Assembly (NCBI RefSeq): GCF_002874535.1
Contig: NZ_CP025025.1
Location: forward strand, 713,839-777,838
Direction: 5' to 3'
Length of the DNA stretch: 64,000 bases
From: Mesobacillus jeotgali
Lineage (GTDB): Bacteria > Bacillota > Bacilli > Bacillales > Cytobacillaceae
The notes under the pieces were generated by a model. It was not told the origin of the DNA and did not search any database. It saw nothing but the letters and a program-made list of their open reading frames with translations. Below are positions 34,336-43,710 of the stretch, in pieces. Within the stretch, counting starts at the first letter, position 1, and every line of letters starts with the position of its first letter. The translations under genes and the position numbers were made by a program.

Positions 34336-35994
34336 TCTTGCTGCTGATCCTATTCTTCGTATTTCACCTGCGTGCTTGATCGGCAATTGAACGATTACGT
34401 CTGTACCTTTAGCAGGTTCGCTTTTGAACTTGATTGTACCGTTATGAGATTGAACAATTTTGAAGCTGACGGTCATTCCGAGTCCGGTACCTTTTTCTTT
34501 GGAAGAATAAAAAGGTTCACCAATTCTTTCGAGCAGCTCTTTGGATATCCCTACACCCTGGTCCTTAACCACAACTGTAACATTGTTATCAAAGCTCTCG
34601 AGTGAGATGTTGACGACATCCCCCGCTGAAGATGCTTCAATTGCATTCTTTAAAATGTTGATAAACAACTGCTTCAGCTGATTCGGCTCGCATTCTATCA
34701 TGACAGGCTCGCTTTGTACCTGAAACTCGATTTGGATATTATGCAGGCTTGCTTCTGATTTTAAAAGTGAAATGACATCATGTAAAATAACCTGCAAATC
34801 TGCTTCAGTGTATTTAATTTGCTGCGGCTTGGCCAATAATAGCAACTCGCTGACGATATGGTTGATTCTGTTCAGCTCATCGATCATGATCTGGTAGTAT
34901 AGCTGATGCTTTTCATCCTCCATCTGCAAAAGCTGGACAAGTCCCTTTAAAGAAGTAAGCGGATTGCGGATTTCATGGGCTACACTTGCTGATAGCTCGC
35001 CGACTACCGACAGCTTGTCCGTTCTACGCAAACGCTCCTCTGTTTCGCGCAGCTCCGTAACGTCCCTTGAGTTGCAAATGATCCCGGCGATTTTGTCATT
35101 CACAATGATCGGAAGGGAAGTGCTCTGGAAAATGAGCGTTTTATCGTTCTTATGCAACAATTCCAATTCAAACATTTGCGGGCAGTGATTTTCTACCACG
35201 CTGGCAACCTTATCTAAAACAATCTGCCTGTGGGAATCTGGAATCAAGTCTGCCAGGTTTTTTCCGATATATTCATCCTTGCTATAACCCGTAATTTTTT
35301 CAAACTGTGGATTAAGATTTGTGATTGTGCCATTCAAGTCGAGCATCGAAACGATATCAGGGCTGTAATCAAATAATGACCGGTATTGCTGCCTGCTTTC
35401 CTCAAGAAGAGTTTCAACATTTTTTCGTTCAGTGATATCTCGGCCAATTATGACAAGGCCTTGCCGGCTTCCGTCATCATTAAATAGCGGCACTTTAATA
35501 GTATCAAATGTCTTGGTTGTTCCATCCGGCTGTGGAAGCACTTCCTCGACACGGATGATTCCGCCTGCTTTCCATGCTTCTTCATCGGATATCTCGCAAT
35601 ATCTTAATGCATCGCTGAAATAATTGCTGTATTCCGCAAGCTCCGAGTCTTTCTTTCCTCTATAGTCAACGTGTTCAATATCAAACAGTTTTAAACCAAA
35701 ATCATTGGCTTGTATCCATCGGCCTTCTCCATCCTTGAAGTTGACGAAATCGACCATTGAATTGATCAGTGTGGACAGTCGCTCTTCTTCTTCTTTGGAC
35801 GCACTCAATTCTTCCATCTTCGAGATGAAAAAATAGAAAAACCATCCTGCTAATAGTACATACAGTATTTCCTTCGTATGTTCGATTACTTCAACAAATT
35901 TCGAAGGAGCGTATAAATTCAACAGATAGTTTGTTCCGAAAATCCAGGTAATGCTCAGTATGAAAAAGATCAGGACATATTGCTTTTTTTTCAT
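34333..35994 (-). CDS. PAS-domain sensor histidine kinase, sporulation-kinase-like
   Basis: 553 residues. Two N-terminal transmembrane helices, PAS domain 1 (about 75-190), PAS domain 2 (about 200-320), then HisKA with LSASVAHEIRNPLTSLKG (phospho-His near 340) and HATPase with NILKNAIEAS, KDQGVGIS and KGTGLGMTVSFKIVQSH. The architecture and the lack of a neighbouring response regulator match the KinA-E group that feeds Spo0F in the sporulation phosphorelay. ATG 35994. The signal is unknown. Confidence 0.88.
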   Translation of the reverse strand: MKKKQYVLIFFILSITWIFGTNYLLNLYAPSKFVEVIEHTKEILYVLLAGWFFYFFISKMEELSASKEEEERLSTLINSMVDFVNFKDGEGRWIQANDFGLKLFDIEHVDYRGKKDSELAEYSNYFSDALRYCEISDEEAWKAGGIIRVEEVLPQPDGTTKTFDTIKVPLFNDDGSRQGLVIIGRDITERKNVETLLEESRQQYRSLFDYSPDIVSMLDLNGTITNLNPQFEKITGYSKDEYIGKNLADLIPDSHRQIVLDKVASVVENHCPQMFELELLHKNDKTLIFQSTSLPIIVNDKIAGIICNSRDVTELRETEERLRRTDKLSVVGELSASVAHEIRNPLTSLKGLVQLLQMEDEKHQLYYQIMIDELNRINHIVSELLLLAKPQQIKYTEADLQVILHDVISLLKSEASLHNIQIEFQVQSEPVMIECEPNQLKQLFINILKNAIEASSAGDVVNISLESFDNNVTVVVKDQGVGISKELLERIGEPFYSSKEKGTGLGMTVSFKIVQSHNGTIKFKSEPAKGTDVIVQLPIKHAGEIRRIGSAAR

Positions 35995-36125
35995 CTCTTG
36001 ACTCCTAAAGTAAGCATTAGCTTACGCAATTTAAATAAGTGTTACTTTTCTATAGTAGCACAATTCATCCAACTAAAATTAAGATTATTTTTAATTTATC
36101 TTCTCTTCTATTTGGAAAAATATAC

Positions 36126-36150
36126 AAGGACCGAATTAGATTCGGTCCAC
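36126..36150 (-). terminator. Terminator of coiled-coil protein gene
   Basis: GGACCGAAT and ATTCGGTCC stem with a 3-nt loop; the minus strand continues TTGTATATTTTT. Confidence 0.75.
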
Positions 36151-36160
36151 GATAACTTTG

Positions 36161-36541
36161 TTAAAAATCTCCATCCGTTGCCTGGAATGGAATATTCAAA
36201 CGATTTTCAACTGTCCGGAGTCTCTGGTTCAATCGATTTAAGCGCCGCGTGTGTCGTTCATCGTTTTGATTTAAGCGCGTAACCTCATTATTAAGACGTC
36301 CAATTTCCCTGTTAAGCCTTGCAATCTCCCTGTTTTGTCGGCCAATCTCTTTATTCTGTCTGTCCAGCTCTGTTTTTTGAACCTGGATTTGCCGTTCAAG
36401 CTGGCTGACTCTTCGTTCAAGAGCCGGCTGCCTTGCGTGATCATGATCATGTGGTTCCTGCTGTTGCGTGTAATAGTTGAAATCATAATGAGTATATGGG
36501 TCAAATTGATGCGGACTGTAAGCATAGTGATTCGGATACAT
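36161..36541 (-). CDS. Coiled-coil protein, spore-coat-like composition
   Basis: 126 residues. The N-terminal 40 are rich in Tyr, His, Pro, Gln and Asp (MYPNHYAYSPHQFDPYTHYD), a composition common in spore coat proteins. Residues 41-118 form one long coiled coil of Arg/Asn/Leu heptads with internal near-repeats (ELDRQNKEIGRQNREIARLN). The coding repeats are in frame and read NREIxRLN. Predicted structural or spore-surface role; the family was not recognised. ATG 36541. Confidence 0.65.
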   Translation of the reverse strand: MYPNHYAYSPHQFDPYTHYDFNYYTQQQEPHDHDHARQPALERRVSQLERQIQVQKTELDRQNKEIGRQNREIARLNREIGRLNNEVTRLNQNDERHTRRLNRLNQRLRTVENRLNIPFQATDGDF

Positions 36542-36703
36542 ACGGGCACACTCCTTAGTTTAAAAAAAGTCCGCCAGGGTGGCGGTAAATTCTATATAAG
36601 GTATGTAGGTGTACGCGGAGAGTGAAGGGCAGTTGCCTAAAGAAGGAAAAAACTGGTGAAGGGGCGAATGGATAAACAGGTCAAGATCAGAGGAGATGAA
36701 ACT

Positions 36704-37513
36704 ATGGATTGCAAAGTAAGAAAGGGCAATATTCATTATGAAGTCATTGGGAAAGGTTTTCCCTTGCTCATCCTTCATGCTATGGGTACGGACCACCGTT
36801 CGATGAAAGGCTGGCTTGAACCTGTTTTTAATGAAATTGAAGGTTTCCAAAGAGTATATATTGATTTGCCTGCCCATGGGCGGAGTGATATTGATAATAA
36901 TGTGAAATCAACGGATGACTTACTTGGAAATCTATTGGACTTTATTGATGATACATTTTGGGAGAAAGAGTTTTCACTTATTGGCGCTTCCTTTGGCGGA
37001 TATTTAGCACAAGGTATTATCCATAAGAGAAGAGTACAGGTAAAAGGGATTTGCCTTTTGGCTCCAGCACTGCATGTAAAAGAAAGGAATCTGCCAGAAC
37101 GAATTGTTTTAGAGAAGGATGAAGAGCTGCTTTCAAATCTTGAGCCTGATATCCGAACCGCATTTGAAACTCTATTCATCCACCAAAATGAAGCAACATT
37201 CGAAGCCTTCGTGAAAGAAATCCAGCCCGGCAGGCTTTTGGCCAATCGTGATTTTCTCGCTTCGGATTGGAAGGCCAAACGATATTACATGACTGATAAA
37301 CCATTTCACGATGTTGAAACCCTACCACAATCAGCGTTGTTCATCCTTGGCAAGATGGATTATATTTGCGGATATAAGGACCATTTCTTTTTGTTGGATA
37401 AGCTCCCGAATTCTACATTGGCTGTATTGGATCGTGCAGGCCATATGCTGCATGTTGAGAAGCGTGAACTTGTCCAGGCTATATTTGGGGATTGGCTGAC
37501 AAGCAGCCATTAA
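36704..37513 (+). CDS. Alpha/beta hydrolase
   Basis: 269 residues with the alpha/beta hydrolase order: LLILHAMGTDHRSM (oxyanion loop), YIDLPAHGRSD, nucleophile Ser in SLIGASFGGYLAQ, acid Asp in ILGKMDYICGYKD and His in DRAGHMLHVEK. ATG 36704 lies 8 nt after AGAGGAGATG; earlier in-frame starts lack a ribosome site. No signal peptide. Substrate unknown. A hairpin right after the stop is shared with the convergent oxidoreductase gene. Confidence 0.87.
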   Translation: MDCKVRKGNIHYEVIGKGFPLLILHAMGTDHRSMKGWLEPVFNEIEGFQRVYIDLPAHGRSDIDNNVKSTDDLLGNLLDFIDDTFWEKEFSLIGASFGGYLAQGIIHKRRVQVKGICLLAPALHVKERNLPERIVLEKDEELLSNLEPDIRTAFETLFIHQNEATFEAFVKEIQPGRLLANRDFLASDWKAKRYYMTDKPFHDVETLPQSALFILGKMDYICGYKDHFFLLDKLPNSTLAVLDRAGHMLHVEKRELVQAIFGDWLTSSH

Positions 37514-37516
37514 AAA

Positions 37517-37544
37517 AGAGAGCGCAGATCCGCGCTCTCAACCT
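37517..37544. terminator. Bidirectional terminator, hydrolase / Gfo-Idh-MocA genes
   Basis: GAGAGCGC and GCGCTCTC stem with a 6-nt loop and A-rich 5' flank. It overlaps the stop region of the minus-strand gene. Confidence 0.7.
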
Positions 37545-38482
37545 TTCCTGAGTTGCTCCAATATAACCTGCGCCTCGTATCCGGCGGCAAAATCAATGAT
37601 CGTAGATTCATTTCCTTTGATCGCTTTTACGAGATTATCAACCAATGAATCTGTCAGGGATTCATCTGTGTTGAGCGGTAAGATTTCTTCCCCAAGCTTG
37701 CCGCCTACTAGTTGTCCCCAGTTCAGCAGCGATAACGTCCCCTCGTCTCCATAAGCAGTGAAGGCAATTTCCTCCTTGCCGGCAATCTGGCTCATGCCAT
37801 CAATCAGTACAGGAGTACCATCAGCAAGCTTCAAGATTGCAAGGATCGCATTTTCGCTGGCGTGCGCGTCTTCAGGGAATTGAATGTGGACATCTTTCAC
37901 CTCTACAGACCCAAAAATCTTTTGCAGCTGCTGTATGAAATGGACACCAACCTCAAGGACATAGCCACCCTGTTCCTTGCTCGCAACCCACGCATTCTGC
38001 TGCCATGGGCGCGGCCATTGTGGGAAATGCATCTTCAATTGGACTCTTCTCAGCTTGCCAACATAGTTCTCCTTCATTAATTTTTCAAAAGTCTTGCTGC
38101 CAGCACTGTAGTTCAGCGGAAAGTTCATCGCATGGACGACACCAGCATCCTGCGCCTGCTTTAATAGACTTTCAGCCTCCTCAACCGAGTTAGCCAGCGG
38201 TTTTTCACATAAAATATGTATGCCTTTCGCAAGTACATCAGATGCAACCGCATGATGGAACTTAGGGGGAACAGCGACATAAACAAGATTCAACTCCGAT
38301 TTCTCAAGCATTTCTTGATGGTTCGTGAATGCCGGAATACCGCCAAGTTCGGCTGCCGTTTCCTTCGCTCTTGCTTCCAAAGAGTCGCACACAGCCGCAA
38401 TTTCCATCTCCGGATGTTCTTGAAAACCTCTTATCAAACGCTGGCCAATCGCACCCAGGCCAATCACTCCAACTTTTATCAT
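37538..38482 (-). CDS. Gfo/Idh/MocA-family oxidoreductase
   Basis: 314 residues. The N-terminal Rossmann motif VGVIGLGAIGQRLIRGF binds NAD(P). LVYVAVPPKFHH and ILCEKPLANSVEEAE (the family's EKP motif) follow. HAMNFPLNYS and GGYVLEVGVHFIQQL supply the catalytic-site His. ATG 38482 follows TATGGAGG. Likely dehydrogenates a sugar, polyol or related compound; no pathway genes are adjacent. Confidence 0.88.
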   Translation of the reverse strand: MIKVGVIGLGAIGQRLIRGFQEHPEMEIAAVCDSLEARAKETAAELGGIPAFTNHQEMLEKSELNLVYVAVPPKFHHAVASDVLAKGIHILCEKPLANSVEEAESLLKQAQDAGVVHAMNFPLNYSAGSKTFEKLMKENYVGKLRRVQLKMHFPQWPRPWQQNAWVASKEQGGYVLEVGVHFIQQLQKIFGSVEVKDVHIQFPEDAHASENAILAILKLADGTPVLIDGMSQIAGKEEIAFTAYGDEGTLSLLNWGQLVGGKLGEEILPLNTDESLTDSLVDNLVKAIKGNESTIIDFAAGYEAQVILEQLRKG

Positions 38483-38579
38483 AGGGAACCTCCATACAAT
38501 CTTTTGTAAACTATTATACAGATAATTTTAACTATTAAATAGTTTAGTGAGTCGAAATAGTAAACTTGAATAGAAAAGA

Positions 38580-38612
38580 AGAAAACGCTGCCGTGTGTTT
38601 GGCAGCGTTTTT
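38580..38612. terminator. Terminator of 116-aa unknown gene
   Basis: AAAACGCTGCC and GGCAGCGTTTT stem with 8-nt loop; A and T flanks work both ways. Confidence 0.85.
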
Positions 38613-38621
38613 GCTCTGTTT

Positions 38622-38972
38622 CTAATCAACATCCGGTTGAAACCCTATCAACTTAGCTTTCTTATCAGCCATTGGATCCGCATCTGGGAAGGTGATCACA
38701 GAGGCGATATAATCCCAGCGCAGGAACATGTGGGTGATACAAGTTTCCTCCACCTGGTCTGCAGCGGGAATGGCGGTTCCATCTTCCTTCTGGACGGGAG
38801 TCCGCTTATAGCAAGGGTTTTCAACCCAAATCCCCATATTCTCAGCATGTACTATTTTTACAAGATACCATTCATCTGGCTGATAGATTCCCGTGATATC
38901 TCCAATCATGCTATCGGGAAAATTTTTAAGTTTAATTTGAACCTTTTGGTTAACATAAGCATCTAAAAACAT
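38622..38972 (-). CDS. Hypothetical protein (116 aa)
   Basis: 116 residues, no signal peptide or membrane helix. The N-terminal half (QKVQIKLKNFPDSMIGDITG) reads like a short beta-barrel that could bind RNA or a partner. The rest includes NPCYKRTPVQKEDG and CITHMFLRWDYIASVITFPD. Two cysteines are not in a metal motif. ATG 38972 has AAAGGAG upstream. No family was recognised; it is flanked by terminators and so is a single-gene unit. Confidence 0.6.
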   Translation of the reverse strand: MFLDAYVNQKVQIKLKNFPDSMIGDITGIYQPDEWYLVKIVHAENMGIWVENPCYKRTPVQKEDGTAIPAADQVEETCITHMFLRWDYIASVITFPDADPMADKKAKLIGFQPDVD

Positions 38973-39040
38973 GAGCAATCTCCTTTCATAAAAGACTCAT
39001 CTTTTACCTACTTCCTTTTTGAGCAAAAAATAAACATGAA

Positions 39041-39064
39041 AAAAAGGCCAATTTAGGCCTTTTA
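39041..39064 (-). terminator. Terminator of GNAT gene
   Basis: AAAGGCC and GGCCTTT with a 6-nt loop; a T run on the minus strand. It overlaps the stop codon. Confidence 0.7.
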
Positions 39065-39559
39065 TAAAAATAACACCATCAAATCTTCATTATAGTAAGT
39101 CCCGTCAATCTGCAAAGCATTCTTTTCAACTCCATATGGTTCGAAACCTAGAGAAACATATAGTTTTTTTGCCGGCTCATTGGTTGAGGTCACTGTGAGG
39201 TGGATCTGTTCCACGCTGTTTAATTCTGCCGCTTGTTGAATGGCTTTTTTTACAAGTTCCCGTCCAAGACCCCGACCACGTTGTGAGGGTGTCACATACA
39301 TAGCAAAGATATTCGCTCGGTGCTTCAGCTTTACTTTCCCTTCTGGAACAAGTGTCACGACCCCGACCAGTTGGTTTGTGTCAAACGCGCCAAATGTATA
39401 TGTGTGTTTATTATCTAGCCTCTGTCTGTAATCTGCTACTTCATAATTCATTTCATCCTCATAACTCGAGCTGAATGCCTCAGGGTTCTTAAGTAAGGCT
39501 TCGTGGCGAAGGCTTCTATAACTCTCAGCATCCTCGCCATTTAATCGTCGAATTTCCAT
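39062..39559 (-). CDS. GNAT family N-acetyltransferase
   Basis: 165 residues. MEIRRLNGEDAESYRSLRHE and ALLKNPEAFSSSYEDE are typical N-terminal features of RimI-like/YwnH-like GNATs. Motif A is VTPSQRGRGLGRELVKKAI and motif B NEPAKKLYVSLGFEPYG. ATG 39559 has AGAGGTG upstream; the GTG three codons earlier overlaps that site. Acceptor unknown. Confidence 0.85.
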   Translation of the reverse strand: MEIRRLNGEDAESYRSLRHEALLKNPEAFSSSYEDEMNYEVADYRQRLDNKHTYTFGAFDTNQLVGVVTLVPEGKVKLKHRANIFAMYVTPSQRGRGLGRELVKKAIQQAAELNSVEQIHLTVTSTNEPAKKLYVSLGFEPYGVEKNALQIDGTYYNEDLMVLFL

Positions 39560-39696
39560 TATGCTCACCTCTGTAAAATAGTTGCTTTATAAAGTTCTAG
39601 ATTAGCAGCAGGTTTTCCTTTTAAAAAGAGAATTAGGTTCAAACATGGAGCATTAGAAAAGGAGAATCAACTAGACACAAACGTTACGTAAGTAAG

Positions 39697-40045
39697 ACAG
39701 GTTTGGAGGTGATGATGTTAAAGCTGTCAAAAGATGAGGGAGCTTCAGACAGGTTTGAGATTAATGGACGAAAAGCTGTCAAAAGATGGGGTAACTTCAG
39801 ACAGGTTCGGCATCAAAAAGAGAAAAGCTGTCAAAAGATGGGGTAACTTCAGACAGGTTTGGCATCAAAAGGAGAAAAGCTGTCAAAAGATGGGGTAACT
39901 TCAGACAGGTTTGGCATCAAAAGGAGAAAAGCTGTCAAAAGATGAGGGAACTTCGGACAAGTTTGGCTGCACAAAGAGAAAAGCTGTCAAAAGAAGAATG
40001 AAGTTTGGGCAGGTTCGTCAGCAAAAAGAGTTGATCTGTCAGAAA
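39697..40045. repeat. 52-bp tandem repeat array
   Basis: Six full units start at 39721, 39773, 39825, 39877, 39929 and 39981, exactly 52 bp apart, with degenerate partial units at both ends. Units 3 and 4 are identical and the outer ones diverge. Each unit has AGCTGTCAAAAGAT and, 14 bp later on the opposite strand, ACCTGTCTGAAGTT, an imperfect palindrome. 52 is not a multiple of 3 and there is no sensible reading frame, so it is noncoding. It lies between the glnS terminator and the GNAT gene. Confidence 0.92.
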
Positions 40046-40051
40046 AAGGAA

Positions 40052-40084
40052 AAAAATACCTCCCCGACAAACCCGGGGAGGTCA
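40052..40084 (-). terminator. Terminator of glnS
   Basis: ACCTCCCCG and CGGGGAGGT stem; the minus strand continues with a T run. Confidence 0.92.
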
Positions 40085-40098
40085 AAAAGGTCCAAATA

Positions 40099-41757
40099 TT
40101 AAAGCTTAAACGAACTCTTCAACGATACGATGCGGTTAAAGACTTTCTTGTCTTCTGTTGTATGCTTTGGATCGACGTTGAAGTAGCCGTGGCGGAAGAA
40201 CTGGAATTTGTCTTGCGGCTTGGCGTCCTGCATGTTTGGCTCGATGAAGCCGTTCACGATTACCAGGGATTTTTCATTGACCTGATCCAAGAATGATTTG
40301 TTCTCTGCTTCCTCTTCGCTTTCATCTTTATCATCAAGAATCAACGGCTCATACAGGCGGAATTCTGCTGGAAGTGCATGTGTAGCATCTACCCAGTGAA
40401 GAGTTCCTTTTACCTTTCGGCCAGTGAAGCCAGATCCGCTTTTTGTTTCTACATCATAAGTGCAGTGAAGCTCAACGACTTCGCCATTTTCATCCTTGAT
40501 GACGTCATTGCACTTAATGAAGTAAGCGTGCTTCAAACGGACTTCATTGCCAGGGAAGAGGCGGAAGTACTTTGCTGGAGGATTTTCCATGAAATCATCC
40601 TGCTCAACATAAATCTCGCGGGAAAATGGGATTTTTCGTGTTCCCATCTCTGGATTCTCAGGGTTGATGTCTGCATCGAGCCATTCCACTTCGCCTTCCG
40701 GATAGTTCGTGATGACGATTTTCAATGGACGAAGCACTCCCATCGTACGAGGAGCCTTCAGCTTAAGGTCTTCACGTACAAAGTGCTCGAGCATTTGTGC
40801 GTCTACTGTAGAGTATCCTTTGGAAACTCCAGCCGCTTTAACAAACTCACGAATCGCTTCTGGTGTAAAACCGCGTCTTCTCAAGCCGGAAATTGTCGGC
40901 AGGCGAGGATCATCCCAGCCATCAACATATCCTTCTTCGACTAGTTGCTTCAGTTTGCGCTTGCTCATTACCGTATTTGTCAGGTTCAGGCGGCCAAATT
41001 CGATTTGCTGAGGTGTTGCTTCCATTTCACACTCACGGACAACCCAGTCGTAAAGCGGACGCTGGTCTTCGAATTCGGTTGTGCACAAGCTGTGGGTAAC
41101 ACCCTCAAGCGCATCCTCGATTGGATGGGCGAAAGCGTACATTGGGTAGATGCACCATTTATCGCCTGTGTTATGGTGTGTTGCATGGGAAATTCGATAG
41201 ATGACTGGGGCACGAAGGTTGATATTAGGTGATGACATATCAATCTTCGCACGCAATACCTTTTCACCATTTGCGAATTCGCCGTTCTTCATCTTTTCAA
41301 ACAGCTCGAGATTCTCCTCAACAGAACGGTTGCGGTACGGGCTTTCCTTGCCTGGTTCGGAAAGTGTGCCGCGGTATTCCCGGATTTCATCTGCTGATAA
41401 ATCATCAACATACGCTAATCCCTTTTTAATCAACAGGACAGCACGGTCATACATTTCATCAAAATAATCTGATGCGTAAAACAATCCTTCCCATTCGTAA
41501 CCAAGCCACTCAACGTCTTCCTTAATCGCATCGACGTATTCCTGGTCTTCCTTCAGTGGGTTTGTGTCATCGAAACGGAGATTTGTCCTGCCGCCGAATT
41601 CATCAGCAAGCCCAAAGTTGATGACGATGGATTTTGCGTGACCGATATGTAGGTATCCGTTTGGTTCTGGAGGGAATCGAGTCACGACTTTATCGCGCTT
41701 GCCGCTTTCCAAATCTTCCTTAATGATCGTTTTTATAAAATTAGAGTTTTCTTCCAA
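40099..41757 (-). CDS. glnS: Glutaminyl-tRNA synthetase
   Basis: Charges tRNA-Gln directly with glutamine. 552 residues, class [19 protein letters not shown] contains HIGH at 37-40. [20 protein letters not shown], a KMSKS-type [10 protein letters not shown], and the two-part GlnRS anticodon-binding beta-barrel ([19 protein letters not shown]) follow. It starts at TTG 41757 with AAAGG about 10 nt upstream. Most Bacillaceae lack GlnRS and use GatCAB transamidation, so this gene is unusual and may have been acquired. No T-box leader is visible. Confidence 0.95.
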   Translation of the reverse strand: MEENSNFIKTIIKEDLESGKRDKVVTRFPPEPNGYLHIGHAKSIVINFGLADEFGGRTNLRFDDTNPLKEDQEYVDAIKEDVEWLGYEWEGLFYASDYFDEMYDRAVLLIKKGLAYVDDLSADEIREYRGTLSEPGKESPYRNRSVEENLELFEKMKNGEFANGEKVLRAKIDMSSPNINLRAPVIYRISHATHHNTGDKWCIYPMYAFAHPIEDALEGVTHSLCTTEFEDQRPLYDWVVRECEMEATPQQIEFGRLNLTNTVMSKRKLKQLVEEGYVDGWDDPRLPTISGLRRRGFTPEAIREFVKAAGVSKGYSTVDAQMLEHFVREDLKLKAPRTMGVLRPLKIVITNYPEGEVEWLDADINPENPEMGTRKIPFSREIYVEQDDFMENPPAKYFRLFPGNEVRLKHAYFIKCNDVIKDENGEVVELHCTYDVETKSGSGFTGRKVKGTLHWVDATHALPAEFRLYEPLILDDKDESEEEAENKSFLDQVNEKSLVIVNGFIEPNMQDAKPQDKFQFFRHGYFNVDPKHTTEDKKVFNRIVSLKSSFKL

Positions 41758-41874
41758 GTGAAATCAGCCTTTCCTTTGATCAGTCTCATTATCTTTATTT
41801 TAATGATTACTATAATATATTTCCACTGAACTATATAGTAATAAGAAAAAAGCGGAAAAACAAGTAGTGAAATA

Positions 41875-41903
41875 TCAAAAAAGGTGCCTTAAACAAGGCA
41901 CCT
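41875..41903 (-). terminator. Terminator of M20 peptidase gene
   Basis: AGGTGCCTT and AAGGCACCT stem with GTTT loop; a T run on the minus strand. Confidence 0.9.
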
Positions 41904-41908
41904 GCAGA

Positions 41909-43561
41909 TTATTTGGCTAAAACATTCAGGATGACTTCGTAAGTCAGGTTCGGGACTATTTTAACAGAGTAGTCGATTTCCATTCGTTCATATCGTTTAT
42001 GGGCGTCCAGCCCGTAAGGTCCGATATTAATAACTGGCACATTCAGCTCGCGGATTTCCTGGTAGTCCACGAAAAATTTCGTTCCCCAGCTTGGATTGTT
42101 CCGGGATGCGAAGTCCAATGCTTCATCATCATCACTCAAAGCGACAAAACTCATGTCAGATATATAAGGAAAGAAACTGCGGACAACAATTGGCTCATCA
42201 TATCCCGGCTGTACTGTTTTGACAGCGCTGTCCAAAGCTTCAATCAGATTTCGCTCATCCTCAGTTTCACCAGTCACTTCAATCCTTGGTGAGTAGAGGG
42301 AAGAGTAAAAGATAATGATTGCCGGACTCTGGTCGGGCATCCATTTCCAGGCTTCCTCAACAACCCTCGCTGCGTACATCCTCAGGTCGAGGCTGGCATC
42401 GAGAAGGAGATCATCCTTGAATTCCACCATGTGAGCGGTGTATTCAGAGCCATGGGCCTGGATGAGTTCGGCTTCCATCTCTTCATAAGTCATTACCCTT
42501 GGCTTCCACTGAACCTTCCTGCCAGGCTCACCGCTTATTTTGCAAAATTGTTGATAACGTTCCTCGTACAGATTCAATGCTTTTTCAAAAGCAATATGAG
42601 CTTGCTCCTTCAATTTTTCCAAAACATCCTTTGGCGTCCAGGAGTGAATGAAGAAATTGTAATAAACATAAGCAGCCAGAGCTGTTTGCACAGTATAGTT
42701 TGGCTTCAGGTCCATCTGCTTCAGGGAAACTGGAGGCATCGTCGTCTCCCCGAATGCTTCATTACACAGTTCAGGATTATAGTCGATTTGTCTGGTCAAT
42801 TCAGCAGCAATCAAGTTCGGATCCAGGCCTTCGAAAGCGGAGCCGACATGCGTTTCCGCGCCGGTGATAAAAAAGGATGGGAGAAGCTTCCCGACAGTGC
42901 CTTTATAAATATATCGGTTCTTGTCTCCGCCAAATCGTGGCGAAACAAAATCACTATTAATCAGTCCGATATATTCAAACCCATGCTCTTCTTTCCAGGC
43001 GTTCAGGTCTTTGACTCCAGAGAGGATTCCATACGAACTGTCCTCTTCATCACACTCCGTTAAAAAAACAATATTGCCATCGAGCTCCTCTGGATGTTCA
43101 GAAAAGTATTTCAGCAGATAAAGATTGGAAGCGACACCGCTCTTCATATCGAGCGTACCGCGGCCAAACATCCAGTCACCTGATTCAGCATGTTCCTTTA
43201 CAAGAGGAGGCAGTTTCTCCTTTTTTAGCTCCTCAAGAAGTTCATCCGGATTGAACGCGAGATCAGCTAGTTGGGTAAAATCATCAATTCCTACTGTGTC
43301 AAGATGTCCCATCAAAATGACAGTACGGTTGCTGTTTCCTTTTGTGCCTTTTACAAAAGCCATGACATTGTAGCGTTCGAGTACATCATTCTGGGTTTGC
43401 GGTTTGATGACGTGTGACGGATTCTCTATAAAATAAGGAAACGATGAGATCATCGTATAAAGTGCCTGGGCAATCTCGTTCTCTCCATTTGTGTTGACAA
43501 TGCTCCCGATGTTCACAAGCTGCTTTGTATAAAATAAAACCTCATCCCTGCAATCAAGCAT
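41909..43561 (-). CDS. M20 family metallohydrolase, RocB-like
   Basis: 550 residues, the length of RocB-type proteins. Metal and catalytic motifs: VILMGHLDTVGID (His-x-Asp), MFGRGTLDMKSGVA (bridging Asp) and FLTECDEEDSSYG (Glu pair), then GAETHVGSAFEG. ATG 43561 has AAAGGGG upstream. RocB is linked to arginine use in B. subtilis but its reaction is not established; here no roc genes are near. It may be a peptidase or an amidohydrolase. Confidence 0.8.
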   Translation of the reverse strand: MLDCRDEVLFYTKQLVNIGSIVNTNGENEIAQALYTMISSFPYFIENPSHVIKPQTQNDVLERYNVMAFVKGTKGNSNRTVILMGHLDTVGIDDFTQLADLAFNPDELLEELKKEKLPPLVKEHAESGDWMFGRGTLDMKSGVASNLYLLKYFSEHPEELDGNIVFLTECDEEDSSYGILSGVKDLNAWKEEHGFEYIGLINSDFVSPRFGGDKNRYIYKGTVGKLLPSFFITGAETHVGSAFEGLDPNLIAAELTRQIDYNPELCNEAFGETTMPPVSLKQMDLKPNYTVQTALAAYVYYNFFIHSWTPKDVLEKLKEQAHIAFEKALNLYEERYQQFCKISGEPGRKVQWKPRVMTYEEMEAELIQAHGSEYTAHMVEFKDDLLLDASLDLRMYAARVVEEAWKWMPDQSPAIIIFYSSLYSPRIEVTGETEDERNLIEALDSAVKTVQPGYDEPIVVRSFFPYISDMSFVALSDDDEALDFASRNNPSWGTKFFVDYQEIRELNVPVINIGPYGLDAHKRYERMEIDYSVKIVPNLTYEVILNVLAK

Positions 43562-43658
43562 CTAAAGCATCCCCTTTCGGAATATTCAGGTTTTTGATTC
43601 AAACGTAACGCATATTAGTGGGAAATACAAGAGGTGTAAAGTGGTATTTGTCACATGA

Positions 43659-43687
43659 AAAATCCTCCCCGGTAATCGAGGAGGATT
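43659..43687 (-). terminator. Terminator of subtilase gene
   Basis: AATCCTCC and GGAGGATT stem, TTTTTC tail on the minus strand. Confidence 0.85.
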
Positions 43688-43710
43688 CTGGTTTATCTTT
43701 AATAGTATCG

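Noticed and set aside
39911-40102. 63-codon open frame on the + strand over the 52-bp array
   Set aside because: The unit length is not a multiple of three, so successive units are read in different frames. The frame also has no ribosome site and runs into the glnS terminator.
41758-41880. T-box leader for glnS
   Set aside because: The upstream region is only about 110 bp, AT-rich, and lacks the conserved T-box AGGGTGG-type sequence and a terminator-antiterminator pair.
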